A stretch of 6,824 bases of DNA, taken from NCBI GenBank assembly GCA_021160355.1, contig JAGHCS010000062.1, positions 1-6,824 of the forward strand. Direction: 5' to 3'. The notes beneath the pieces were generated by a model. The model was not told the DNA's origin. It made no database searches and saw only the letters and a list, made by a program, of their open reading frames with translations. Positions 1 through 5,757 of this stretch are shown in pieces (position 1 is the stretch's first letter; every line of letters starts with the position of its first letter). The position numbers and the translations under genes were made by a program. Source of the DNA: Candidatus Cloacimonadota bacterium (GTDB lineage: Bacteria > Cloacimonadota > Cloacimonadia > JGIOTU-2).

Positions 1-84
1 CATGATGAGCGCCATCGCATATTTTCCCTGCTCTTCATACATTTTTGCCAGAGTTGGGGAAGCAACAACATCCTGAAATTCCAT
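1..84 (-). CDS. N-terminal fragment of a probable TPR-like protein (cut by window edge)
   Basis: Only the first 28 codons are present, starting at the ATG complementary to 82-84 and running off the left edge with no stop. The visible peptide contains the phrase SPTLAKMYEEQGKYAMAL, which has the spacing of small and aromatic residues expected of a tetratricopeptide helix pair (LAxxYxxQGxYxxAL). Proteins starting this way are common in FCB-group bacteria, usually without a defined function. The start is well supported: an AGAGG Shine-Dalgarno lies 6 bases upstream (91-95), inside the end of the preceding ComEA-like gene, whose TAA is only 1 base before this ATG. That spacing suggests coupled translation in the same operon. 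With so little sequence, the TPR assignment is an inference from one repeat-like segment, and nothing can be said about length, domains or role. Confidence 0.6.
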   Translation of the reverse strand, partial: MEFQDVVASPTLAKMYEEQGKYAMALIM

Positions 85-85
85 A

Positions 86-721
86 TTAAACCTCTATCCT
101 GTTTTTTATTTTATCGAAGATACCCTGTCCGATACCTTTCACGTTCATGATCTCTTCTATGGTCTTAAAAGAGCCATGCTCATTTCTATAGTCAATAATT
201 GCCTGAGCTTTTTTCTCGCCGATTCCTTTCAGGTTCATAAGCTGGCTGATCGATGCGGTGTTCAGGTTGATCTTTCCCGCAATATCTTCTGTCACTTCAT
301 TGCTTTGCTTCGATGTCTCTGCTTCAACAAACGCATACACTTCTACAGAATCTCCGATCATTTCAAGATAGGGGAGGAGTTTTGCCAGAGTTTTTTTGCC
401 GATGCCCTTAATGTTCATCAGCTCGATAAGAGAAGAAAGTGTTCCCTGTTCTGTTTTGTAATCATATATTGCTTGTGCTTTTGCTGGTCCGATACCGGGC
501 AATTCTGCAAGAGTTTCTATATCAGCAGCATTGATGTTGATCATCATTGGTTTGTGGGATTTTTCCACAACTTTTTTTATGCTATCCTGAACTGTGCTGG
601 TGGAATCAGCATCGAGAATTGAAGAAATGCTTTTTACATTGAGTACAACAAGTCCAATTACTAAGAATACAACAATAAAAATAATTATATTCCGTTCGTC
701 CGGTGTGAAAAATTTATTCAT
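86..721 (-). CDS. ComEA-like membrane-anchored protein with two tandem (HhH)2 DNA-binding modules
   Basis: A 211-residue protein with one N-terminal membrane segment (about residues 11-29, IIIFIVVFLVIGLVVLNV) and a short charged start, so the rest should face the periplasm. After a low-complexity linker come two ComEA-type modules: residues 61-119, beginning ININAADIETLAELPGIG, and residues 150-209, beginning INLNTASISQLMNLKGIG. Each has two helix-hairpin-helix hairpins (PGIG at 75, KGIG at 105, KGIG at 165 and 195), so four in all, against two in an ordinary single-module ComEA. HhH hairpins bind DNA backbone without sequence specificity. In transforming bacteria ComEA receives incoming DNA in the periplasm, and this is the likeliest role, although no comEC or pilus gene is in the window. 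The ATG overlaps the end of the M28 gene by 8 bases and has no clear Shine-Dalgarno, which points to translation by coupling. Family assignment is firm; a competence role is inference. Confidence 0.88.
   Translation of the reverse strand: MNKFFTPDERNIIIFIVVFLVIGLVVLNVKSISSILDADSTSTVQDSIKKVVEKSHKPMMININAADIETLAELPGIGPAKAQAIYDYKTEQGTLSSLIELMNIKGIGKKTLAKLLPYLEMIGDSVEVYAFVEAETSKQSNEVTEDIAGKINLNTASISQLMNLKGIGEKKAQAIIDYRNEHGSFKTIEEIMNVKGIGQGIFDKIKNRIEV
95..541 (-). repeat. Tandem duplicated (HhH)2 coding modules
   Basis: Two module-length coding segments (365-541 and 95-274) encode homologous 59-60-residue (HhH)2 domains. Their hairpins align with an exact 90-codon shift and no gap (residues 75 to 165, and 105 to 195). 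A 21-base stretch encoding MN-x-KGIG appears three times, at 398-418, 218-238 and 128-148, still recognisable at DNA level with differences mostly at third positions. This indicates internal duplication within the gene rather than two unrelated domains. Confidence 0.75.
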
Positions 722-1613
722 AGATCAAATGTGTCAGGACTGTGCCCACGTCTTGCAAACTTTCGGCACTGCATTTGTCGGGCGTATCCTCGATCGTGTG
801 CCAGTAAGGATACTCCATATCAATAATATCTATCGCTTCGTAACCTGCTTCAAGAAAGGCATAATGATCATCATAGATGTAGCCCGTCATTTTTAATGAA
901 AAGGTTCGTATATCATTTTTCTTGGCAATGTCCCACACTTTTTTTACCAGCTCAGGTGCTGAGTGCTGTGAAAAGGACTCGATCAAAATATCCAGATCTG
1001 CATCGCCGATCATATCAATAACGACAACATATTCCGGCTCTTTTCCAGTATAATTTTCTGCAAAATATTCTGAACCAAGACACCAGGTTTCGTTCGCTCC
1101 ATAAGAGCCGGCATCTTCTGCATCAAAAAAAAGCAGATCAATACCATAAACAGGCGGCTCGTATGTCTGTAGTATCGTTGCAAGCTCCATGAGCACGGCT
1201 ATGCCTGATGCAGCATCGTTCGCTCCGATAATAGGTGTGTTATGTTTGGTAATATCAGCATCCCTGTCAGCCCAAGGTCTTGTGTCCCAGTGCGCTCCGA
1301 TAAATATTCTTCTCGGTTTTTCAGGATAGTATGATGCGATAATATTGGTGCATTGAAACGTCTCTTCGCGAATTTCAACAGGAAATTCCTGAGTGCTGAC
1401 TTTTGCGCCGTGAGAGTTCAGGAAGTCAATAAAGTAGTCTTTGCATTGCATATGACCTTCCGAGCCCGGATTCTTGGGACCGAAATCGCACTGTGCTTCG
1501 AGGTAATCGAATGCTTTCTCCCCGCTGAATTCGGGAATGGTGTCCGAGCATCCAAAAAGAAGGAATGCACATAACCAGATCAAGCCAATTATTTTCATAA
1601 TTAATTTTATCAT
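714..1613 (-). CDS. M28-family zinc lipoprotein, glutaminyl-peptide cyclotransferase-like
   Basis: A 299-residue protein of the M28 fold, which includes zinc aminopeptidases and the type II glutaminyl cyclases that turn N-terminal Gln into pyroglutamate. Residues in order, numbered from the chosen start: HWDTRPWAD (H108, D110), GANDAASG (D133, metal bridge), FFDAED (E166 catalytic acid, D167 metal ligand), TWCLGSEYFA, VIDMIGD (D200), and PYWHT (W271, H272 metal ligand). The HWDTRPWAD, TWCLGS and PYWHT phrases look more like Bacteroidetes glutaminyl cyclases than generic M28 aminopeptidases. The N-terminus is a lipoprotein signal: a hydrophobic stretch ending LLFGC, with C22 as the lipidated residue (Phe at -2 is slightly unusual). 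I chose the ATG at 1611-1613; the frame stays open back to 1730, but that would overlap queF and bury the signal peptide behind 39 residues. The ATG at 1596-1598 is also possible; neither has a strong Shine-Dalgarno. Fold certain; reaction (cyclase or peptidase) undecided. Confidence 0.87.
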   Translation of the reverse strand: MIKLIMKIIGLIWLCAFLLFGCSDTIPEFSGEKAFDYLEAQCDFGPKNPGSEGHMQCKDYFIDFLNSHGAKVSTQEFPVEIREETFQCTNIIASYYPEKPRRIFIGAHWDTRPWADRDADITKHNTPIIGANDAASGIAVLMELATILQTYEPPVYGIDLLFFDAEDAGSYGANETWCLGSEYFAENYTGKEPEYVVVIDMIGDADLDILIESFSQHSAPELVKKVWDIAKKNDIRTFSLKMTGYIYDDHYAFLEAGYEAIDIIDMEYPYWHTIEDTPDKCSAESLQDVGTVLTHLIYE

Positions 1614-1671
1614 GTTGTAATTTTTTCCAACAAATTCAACGAGAAATAAAGCGGATTCGTTGTCAATTTTT

Positions 1672-2517
1672 CTATTGGTGAAAATCCCTCGAATTGACGA
1701 TCTGAGTGAAATCTTCAGGAAGGTCACCAAGTGTAAAATCTCGGGGATAGATCCGCAGAGGGTTAATGTCGATACCCCCGCGACGAGTATATTTACAGAT
1801 TAAAGCCAATTTTTTGGGGGATAAGACATTCATCAAGTCATAGAGAATTCTCTCGCAGCACTCCTCGTGAAATTCGTTGTGCAATCTGTATGAGATGATA
1901 TATTTCAAAAGAGATTCCGGTTGCATCGTTTTTTTGTTAGCACTATAATACAAATATAAAGAACCCCAGTCCGGCTGGTTTGTGAGAGGACAATTCGATC
2001 TGAGAATATGTGAACAAAAATAGTATTCCTGATCCTTTGAAGTGATTGTCTGCAACAAACAAGAACTCGGTTTATATTCAGAAATATCGCCTGTTTCGAG
2101 TTCGTCTATACAGGTAAAATTAGAGCTATCAGTAAAAATATTTGAGAATGATGAATACGTTTCATATGAAAGCTGGACATTATCTGTTTCAAGAATTTTT
2201 TCTAAATCTTTTTTAATTTCGTACAACACCTCATCAAATGAAGAAAACCTATTCATTGCAAAGGAATTCAAGTACAGTTTCAGGGATTTGCTTTCGACAA
2301 TGTAGGGTGAATCAGCGTCATATTCAATGGCAAGAATGCCTGCTGTCGGTTTCCCGTTATCTTGAAGGAATGAGAATTCATAAGCATTCCAGATGTCTGC
2401 TCCATGGAAAGGAACCGGTTCCTTGAATCCGATTTCATTTCTACTCTTTGAGCGTGATATCGGCTTTAGAATATTCGCATTATGTCTGGAATTATTTCTG
2501 TAAGATTCTTTTAACAT
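1672..2517 (-). CDS. queF: NADPH-dependent 7-cyano-7-deazaguanine (preQ0) reductase, type II QueF
   Basis: QueF reduces the nitrile of preQ0 to the amine of preQ1 with two NADPH, the last step before TGT inserts preQ1 into tRNAs with GUN anticodons on the way to queuosine. The 281-residue length matches the long (type II, E. coli-like, about 282) form with two T-fold halves, not the short type I form. Substrate motif ESKSLKLYLNSF lies in the first half (E75). The nucleophile is C176 in SNCPLTNQPDWGS with D183 as general acid, followed by HNEFHEE (F216-H217-E218) and YTRRGGIDINP (243-253). All expected catalytic residues are present. The start is supported by an AAGGA Shine-Dalgarno 7 bases upstream (2525-2529), which lies within an inverted repeat. 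No other queuosine genes (queC, queD, queE, tgt, queA) are visible nearby, so the rest of the pathway must be elsewhere or precursor salvaged. It sits 70 bp after the barrel gene and may share its transcript. Confidence 0.96.
   Translation of the reverse strand: MLKESYRNNSRHNANILKPISRSKSRNEIGFKEPVPFHGADIWNAYEFSFLQDNGKPTAGILAIEYDADSPYIVESKSLKLYLNSFAMNRFSSFDEVLYEIKKDLEKILETDNVQLSYETYSSFSNIFTDSSNFTCIDELETGDISEYKPSSCLLQTITSKDQEYYFCSHILRSNCPLTNQPDWGSLYLYYSANKKTMQPESLLKYIISYRLHNEFHEECCERILYDLMNVLSPKKLALICKYTRRGGIDINPLRIYPRDFTLGDLPEDFTQIVNSRDFHQ
2409..2424. repeat. 16-bp perfect palindrome inside queF
   Basis: AAGGAACCGGTTCCTT reads identically on both strands. It encodes K32-E33-P34-V35-P36 and the first base of the next codon of QueF. 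A second short palindrome, TCCATGGA, abuts it at 2401-2408. It could be a binding site for a dimeric protein, or a coincidence of codons for a conserved peptide. Confidence 0.4.
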
Positions 2518-2524
2518 TCTTATG

Positions 2525-2577
2525 TCCTTATCAATTTAAAAACACTATTCAAAACTTCAGCAATATTATGATAAGAA
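2525..2577 (-). promoter_or_regulatory. Inverted repeat that would sequester the queF Shine-Dalgarno
   Basis: In the 70-bp gap before queF, the minus-strand arm TTCTTATCA (2569-2577) can pair with TGATAAGGA (2525-2533). This gives nine pairs including one G-U, with a 35-base AU-rich loop. The queF Shine-Dalgarno AAGGA (2525-2529) lies wholly within the second arm, so folding would hide it from the ribosome. The stem has only two G-C pairs plus one wobble, so it is weak. It may be temperature- or factor-dependent, or fortuitous. It does not look like a known preQ1 riboswitch class. Confidence 0.3.
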
Positions 2578-2587
2578 TATTTTGGTG

Positions 2588-3721
2588 TCAAAATGCTTCT
2601 CCTGTTGAGATAGAAAAATTCCAGTCCTCTTCACCAAATCCAATATCGATACGCAGGTTAAGCCGATCTTCCAAGAAGAATGAGTAGCGCAAACCAAAGC
2701 CGAGATCCGATCTGGCTTGGACGAGAGAGAAGTTTTTGAGTTTGTCGGCTACTTGACCATTCTCAGCAAAAACGACAAATCCCAGCTTGTTGAGGAATCC
2801 GCTTTCCCATGGAAAGACACGGTACTCAGCTCTGAAAACAGAAATCTGTTTATCAATATGGAGGTTGGGTGTCATCCCGCGCATGTGCTTATCCAGATGG
2901 GGCATGCTGTAAAAGGGAGGATTTTTCGAAGTGAGTGAAATAAATCCATGAAGTGCGATTACGTGTGCATCAGAGAAGGAGAAATATTTCCGAATATCAA
3001 GAGTATATGTGCCGAAATTATAGTCGCTCCCGATGATCTTGTTATAATTTATTACACGAAAACTGAGCAGCTGACCTTTTGTAGGATAATCTTCAGAATT
3101 TCTACTATCATAACTGATCTGCGCTCCCAATCCTGAATTGAAACCGCCTTTGCTTCCGGGGATTGTTCCCGAACTCAGTATGCCACCATTCTCAATTTTA
3201 GAGATCTTATAATGACTGAAATCATAAACTAAATATATATCCCAATCTGTGGACAATCTTCTTGTCACATCAAAAGTGCATCCGTATTCAATTGGAGTAA
3301 AATCTTCAGCATTATCAACCGCAGAGTTTTTTCCAATGCCGTAAAATTTTGATGGCCATTTTTTGAAATTCAGTGTTGAGTTGAGTGTATAAAGACCATT
3401 TCTAAAATGTAGTTCAGGCTCAAATTTCACCATGAATTGTTTCTTGCTGCCGTATTCAAGAGAGAGATAATATGTATTCGGAGGAATGGATCCATCAAAA
3501 TCCTTTGGCCGATTACGCACAAATCCCATTCCACCTAAGTAAAACCCAGTCTCGTTCTCATATCCGAAAATAGGATAGCCGGCAATCTCTGATTCTGCAA
3601 AAAGAGAGAAACACAAAGGTAATGTGATGAGGAGAAGAATTACAATTCTTTTCTCAAATACCAGGTGTGATTTTGGTAAATTTGATAATGAAAAACAAGC
3701 GCCAGCACACATCCCGGTCAT
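2588..3721 (-). CDS. POTRA-less BamA/TamA-like (Omp85) outer-membrane beta-barrel protein
   Basis: A 377-residue protein resembling the barrel domain of the Omp85 superfamily (bacterial surface antigen family). Diagnostic phrases are YGIGKN at 127-132, AQISYDSRNSEDYPTKG at 200-216 (the family DxR...YPTxG strand), and HMRGM at 279-283, a variant of the conserved loop-6 (V/I)RGF motif with its Arg kept. It ends in Phe, with alternating aromatic and hydrophobic residues (WNFSISTGEAF) as expected of a BAM recognition signal. A signal peptide is visible at about residues 24-42 (KRIVILLLITLPLCFSLFA, cleavage likely before ESEI), leaving about 335 residues, enough for a 16-strand barrel. No POTRA domain is present, so this is not the essential BamA itself. 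Omp85 relatives insert or translocate proteins or lipids; its substrate is unknown. It begins 10 bp after thrS with no Shine-Dalgarno, and about 23 residues precede the signal peptide, so the true start is uncertain. Confidence 0.82.
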   Translation of the reverse strand: MTGMCAGACFSLSNLPKSHLVFEKRIVILLLITLPLCFSLFAESEIAGYPIFGYENETGFYLGGMGFVRNRPKDFDGSIPPNTYYLSLEYGSKKQFMVKFEPELHFRNGLYTLNSTLNFKKWPSKFYGIGKNSAVDNAEDFTPIEYGCTFDVTRRLSTDWDIYLVYDFSHYKISKIENGGILSSGTIPGSKGGFNSGLGAQISYDSRNSEDYPTKGQLLSFRVINYNKIIGSDYNFGTYTLDIRKYFSFSDAHVIALHGFISLTSKNPPFYSMPHLDKHMRGMTPNLHIDKQISVFRAEYRVFPWESGFLNKLGFVVFAENGQVADKLKNFSLVQARSDLGFGLRYSFFLEDRLNLRIDIGFGEEDWNFSISTGEAF

Positions 3722-3731
3722 TATGATTTAA

Positions 3732-5663
3732 TTAGTCAGTAGTGCTGATAGTTTTATTCTTAATTTCTTTTGTAATTAATGAAATGAAGTCCTTGAGATT
3801 GGTTGTTCCAAGATCACCTTTTAGATGCCTTCTGACTGAGATATTATTGTTTTCTATCTCTTTATTGCCGACCACGATCATATAAGGGATCTTCTGCTTT
3901 TCAGCTTCACGTATCTTGTAACCGACTTTTTCATTCTGTACGTCGATATCAGCACGTATATCAGCGTCCCGCAGTTGCTGTAGGATACCTTTTGCATATT
4001 CAACTTGATGTTCGCTGATGGGTATGACCTGAATCTGAACTGGCGCTAACCAGACAGGGAAATTACCCATATATTGCTCGATGAGAACTCCAAAGAAGCG
4101 TTCAAGAGAACCAAGCAGTGCGCGATGGATCATATATGGACGATGAGCTTCATTATCCTCGCCAATATAAGTCATATCAAAGCGTTCGGGTAGATTGAAG
4201 TCGAACTGGATGGTGGTGCATTGCCATGAACGGTCGAGAGCATCTTTGATCTTGATGTCTATTTTAGGTCCGTAAAATACGCCTTCACCGGAATCGACTT
4301 TATACTCCAGACCGGAAATTTCGAGAGCTTCCTTTAATGATTCTGTTGCCCTTTCCCAATCAATATCTTTTCCCACGTATTTATCCGGTTTTGTAGAAAG
4401 AAAAATATCATACCTGTCGAAACCGAAGGATTTCAGGAAGAAAAGAGAGAAATCAAGAAGCTTTACCACTTCACTTACAAGCTGGTCCGGAGTGCACATA
4501 ATATGAGCGTCATCCTGTGTAAAACCGCGCACTCTCATCAAACCATGCAGAGCGCCGGAGCGTTCGTAACGGTACACAGTGCCGAGTTCTGCTGATTTGT
4601 AAGGTAGCTCACGATAACTGCGCAACTTGGACTTATACATCATTATATGAAAAGGACAGTTCATCGGCTTGATATAGTAATCAATCTCATCGATCTTCAT
4701 CGGGGCGTACATGCTGTCCTTATAGAAGTCAAGGTGTCCGCTGGTCTCCCATAAAATTGATTTACCAATATGAGGTGTATAGACGATCTGGTAACCTGCT
4801 TTGTAATGTTCCTTTTTCCAAAAATCTTCAATAACATCCCGCATGACTCCGCCCTTTGGATGCCAGTGAACGAGTCCTGCGCCGACGTCTTCATAAAAGC
4901 CGAACAAGTCCAGTTCTTTTCCGATTTTACGATGATCTCTTTTTTCTGCTTCTTCAAGTTTTTTTAGATAGTCATCGAGTTCTTTCCGGGAAGGGAAGGA
5001 GATGCCGTAGATGCGTTGTAGCATTTTATTTTTTTCATCGCCACGCCAGTAAGCGCCGGAGAATTTCAGCAGTTTAAAGAATTTTACTTTATCTGTAGAC
5101 TGCAAATGCGGTCCGCGGCAAAGATCAACAAAATCACCAAGTACGTAAATTGTGATGGTTTCATCTTCGGGTAGCTCCTTGATGAGTTCTATTTTATAAT
5201 CTTCACCAAGACTTTCAAATAATTCAAGTGCTTCATCGCGGCTTACTACTTTTCTTTCAAAAAAGAAATTTTCGTCAACGATGCGCTGCATTTCTTCCTC
5301 TATCAAATGTAAATCCTCTTCTGTGAAAGGAATTTCTTTATCAAAATCATAGTAAAAACCCTGCTCGATAGAGGGACCTATCGCAACTTTAACGTCCGGG
5401 AAAAGCCGCTTTACTGCCTGAGCCATAATGTGAGAACTGCTGTGCCAGTATACATCTTTGCCTTTTTCATCTGTAAACTTATGAAAGAGGATCGCACCAT
5501 CATTTTCAATTGGACGGGTCATATCAATGAGTTTACCATCGAGCTGTGCACATACTACTTCCTTTGCCAGACCTTTGCTGATTCCTTGTGCGATCTCAAG
5601 GGGGGTGATGTCTTTTGGAAATTCCTTTTGGGAACCGTCCGGGAAAGTAATTTTTATATTCAT
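3732..5663 (-). CDS. thrS: Threonyl-tRNA synthetase
   Basis: ThrRS charges tRNA-Thr with threonine in the cytoplasm. The 643-residue length matches the 642 of the E. coli enzyme and landmarks align with a near-constant offset of one or two. The TGS domain covers about 1-62. The editing domain carries H74 and H78 (HSSSH) with C182 and H186 (CRGPH), so mischarged Ser-tRNA should be cleared. In the class II core, motif 1 is around 266-297 (HWHPKGG), motif 2 around 361-380 (TVYRYERSG, R365) and motif 3 around 513-522 (HRALLGSLER, R522). Zinc ligands C336, H387 and H513 are all present. The anticodon-binding domain runs from about 540 to the end. The start has an AAGGA Shine-Dalgarno (5670-5674) 6 bases upstream. 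A strong promoter lies directly before it, leaving room for only a very short leader, so neither a T-box nor an E. coli-type thrS operator is present. No missing residue or frameshift seen. Confidence 0.98.
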   Translation of the reverse strand: MNIKITFPDGSQKEFPKDITPLEIAQGISKGLAKEVVCAQLDGKLIDMTRPIENDGAILFHKFTDEKGKDVYWHSSSHIMAQAVKRLFPDVKVAIGPSIEQGFYYDFDKEIPFTEEDLHLIEEEMQRIVDENFFFERKVVSRDEALELFESLGEDYKIELIKELPEDETITIYVLGDFVDLCRGPHLQSTDKVKFFKLLKFSGAYWRGDEKNKMLQRIYGISFPSRKELDDYLKKLEEAEKRDHRKIGKELDLFGFYEDVGAGLVHWHPKGGVMRDVIEDFWKKEHYKAGYQIVYTPHIGKSILWETSGHLDFYKDSMYAPMKIDEIDYYIKPMNCPFHIMMYKSKLRSYRELPYKSAELGTVYRYERSGALHGLMRVRGFTQDDAHIMCTPDQLVSEVVKLLDFSLFFLKSFGFDRYDIFLSTKPDKYVGKDIDWERATESLKEALEISGLEYKVDSGEGVFYGPKIDIKIKDALDRSWQCTTIQFDFNLPERFDMTYIGEDNEAHRPYMIHRALLGSLERFFGVLIEQYMGNFPVWLAPVQIQVIPISEHQVEYAKGILQQLRDADIRADIDVQNEKVGYKIREAEKQKIPYMIVVGNKEIENNNISVRRHLKGDLGTTNLKDFISLITKEIKNKTISTTD

Positions 5664-5681
5664 GAGAAATCCTTATACATC

Positions 5682-5709
5682 ATTATATTTTGAACTTGTA
5701 AAATGTCCA
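5682..5709 (-). promoter_or_regulatory. Sigma70-like promoter for thrS
   Basis: On the minus strand, TGGACA (5704-5709, five of six against TTGACA) is followed after 16 bases by a perfect TATAAT (5682-5687). Transcription would begin near 5674-5676, only 11-13 bases before the thrS ATG, so the transcript starts practically at its Shine-Dalgarno. This is the best promoter-like match I found in the window and could drive thrS and the genes after it. It rests on sequence match alone. Confidence 0.6.
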
Positions 5710-5757
5710 ATTGCTTAAAATGCAGTCAAGAAAATCAGACTACACAAGCAGTTATTA

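Noticed and set aside
176..622. 148-codon open frame on the plus strand opposite the ComEA-like gene
   Set aside because: It is antisense to a clear domain protein, is rich in Cys, Phe and His as expected of a reverse-complement shadow, has no recognisable motif, and no ribosome site was seen. The other plus-strand frames in the window are rejected on the same grounds.
1637..1662. Hairpin CAACGA-14-TCGTTG in the gap between queF and the M28 gene
   Set aside because: A six-pair stem without a T-run is not an intrinsic terminator, and I see no other function for it; a role in the M28 leader is possible but unsupported.
1661..1666. Perfect TTGACA on the minus strand before the M28 gene
   Set aside because: No -10-like hexamer lies 15-19 bases downstream, so a promoter cannot be claimed.
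1614..1730. Upstream extension of the M28 frame to the ATG at 1730
   Set aside because: It would overlap queF by 59 bases and place 39 non-signal residues ahead of a lipoprotein signal peptide.
2562..2581. AATATT-8-AATATT hairpin after the barrel stop as a terminator
   Set aside because: The stem is entirely A-U and is followed on the minus strand by GCTG rather than a U-run.
2518..2587. preQ1 riboswitch or queF promoter in the 70-bp gap
   Set aside because: No preQ1 class I core (C/G-rich stem followed by an A-rich tail pairing into the loop) is visible, and the best promoter match (TTGCTG-18-TTAAAT) is too weak to list.
3703..3747. Inverted repeat CAGCAC/GTGCTG (3742-3747 with 3703-3708) flanking the barrel start
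   Set aside because: Six pairs around a 33-base loop is within chance expectation, there is no following T-run for a terminator, and there is no Shine-Dalgarno to sequester.
4697..4957. 86-codon minus-strand frame inside thrS
   Set aside because: It is a different reading frame of the conserved catalytic core of ThrRS with no family resemblance of its own.
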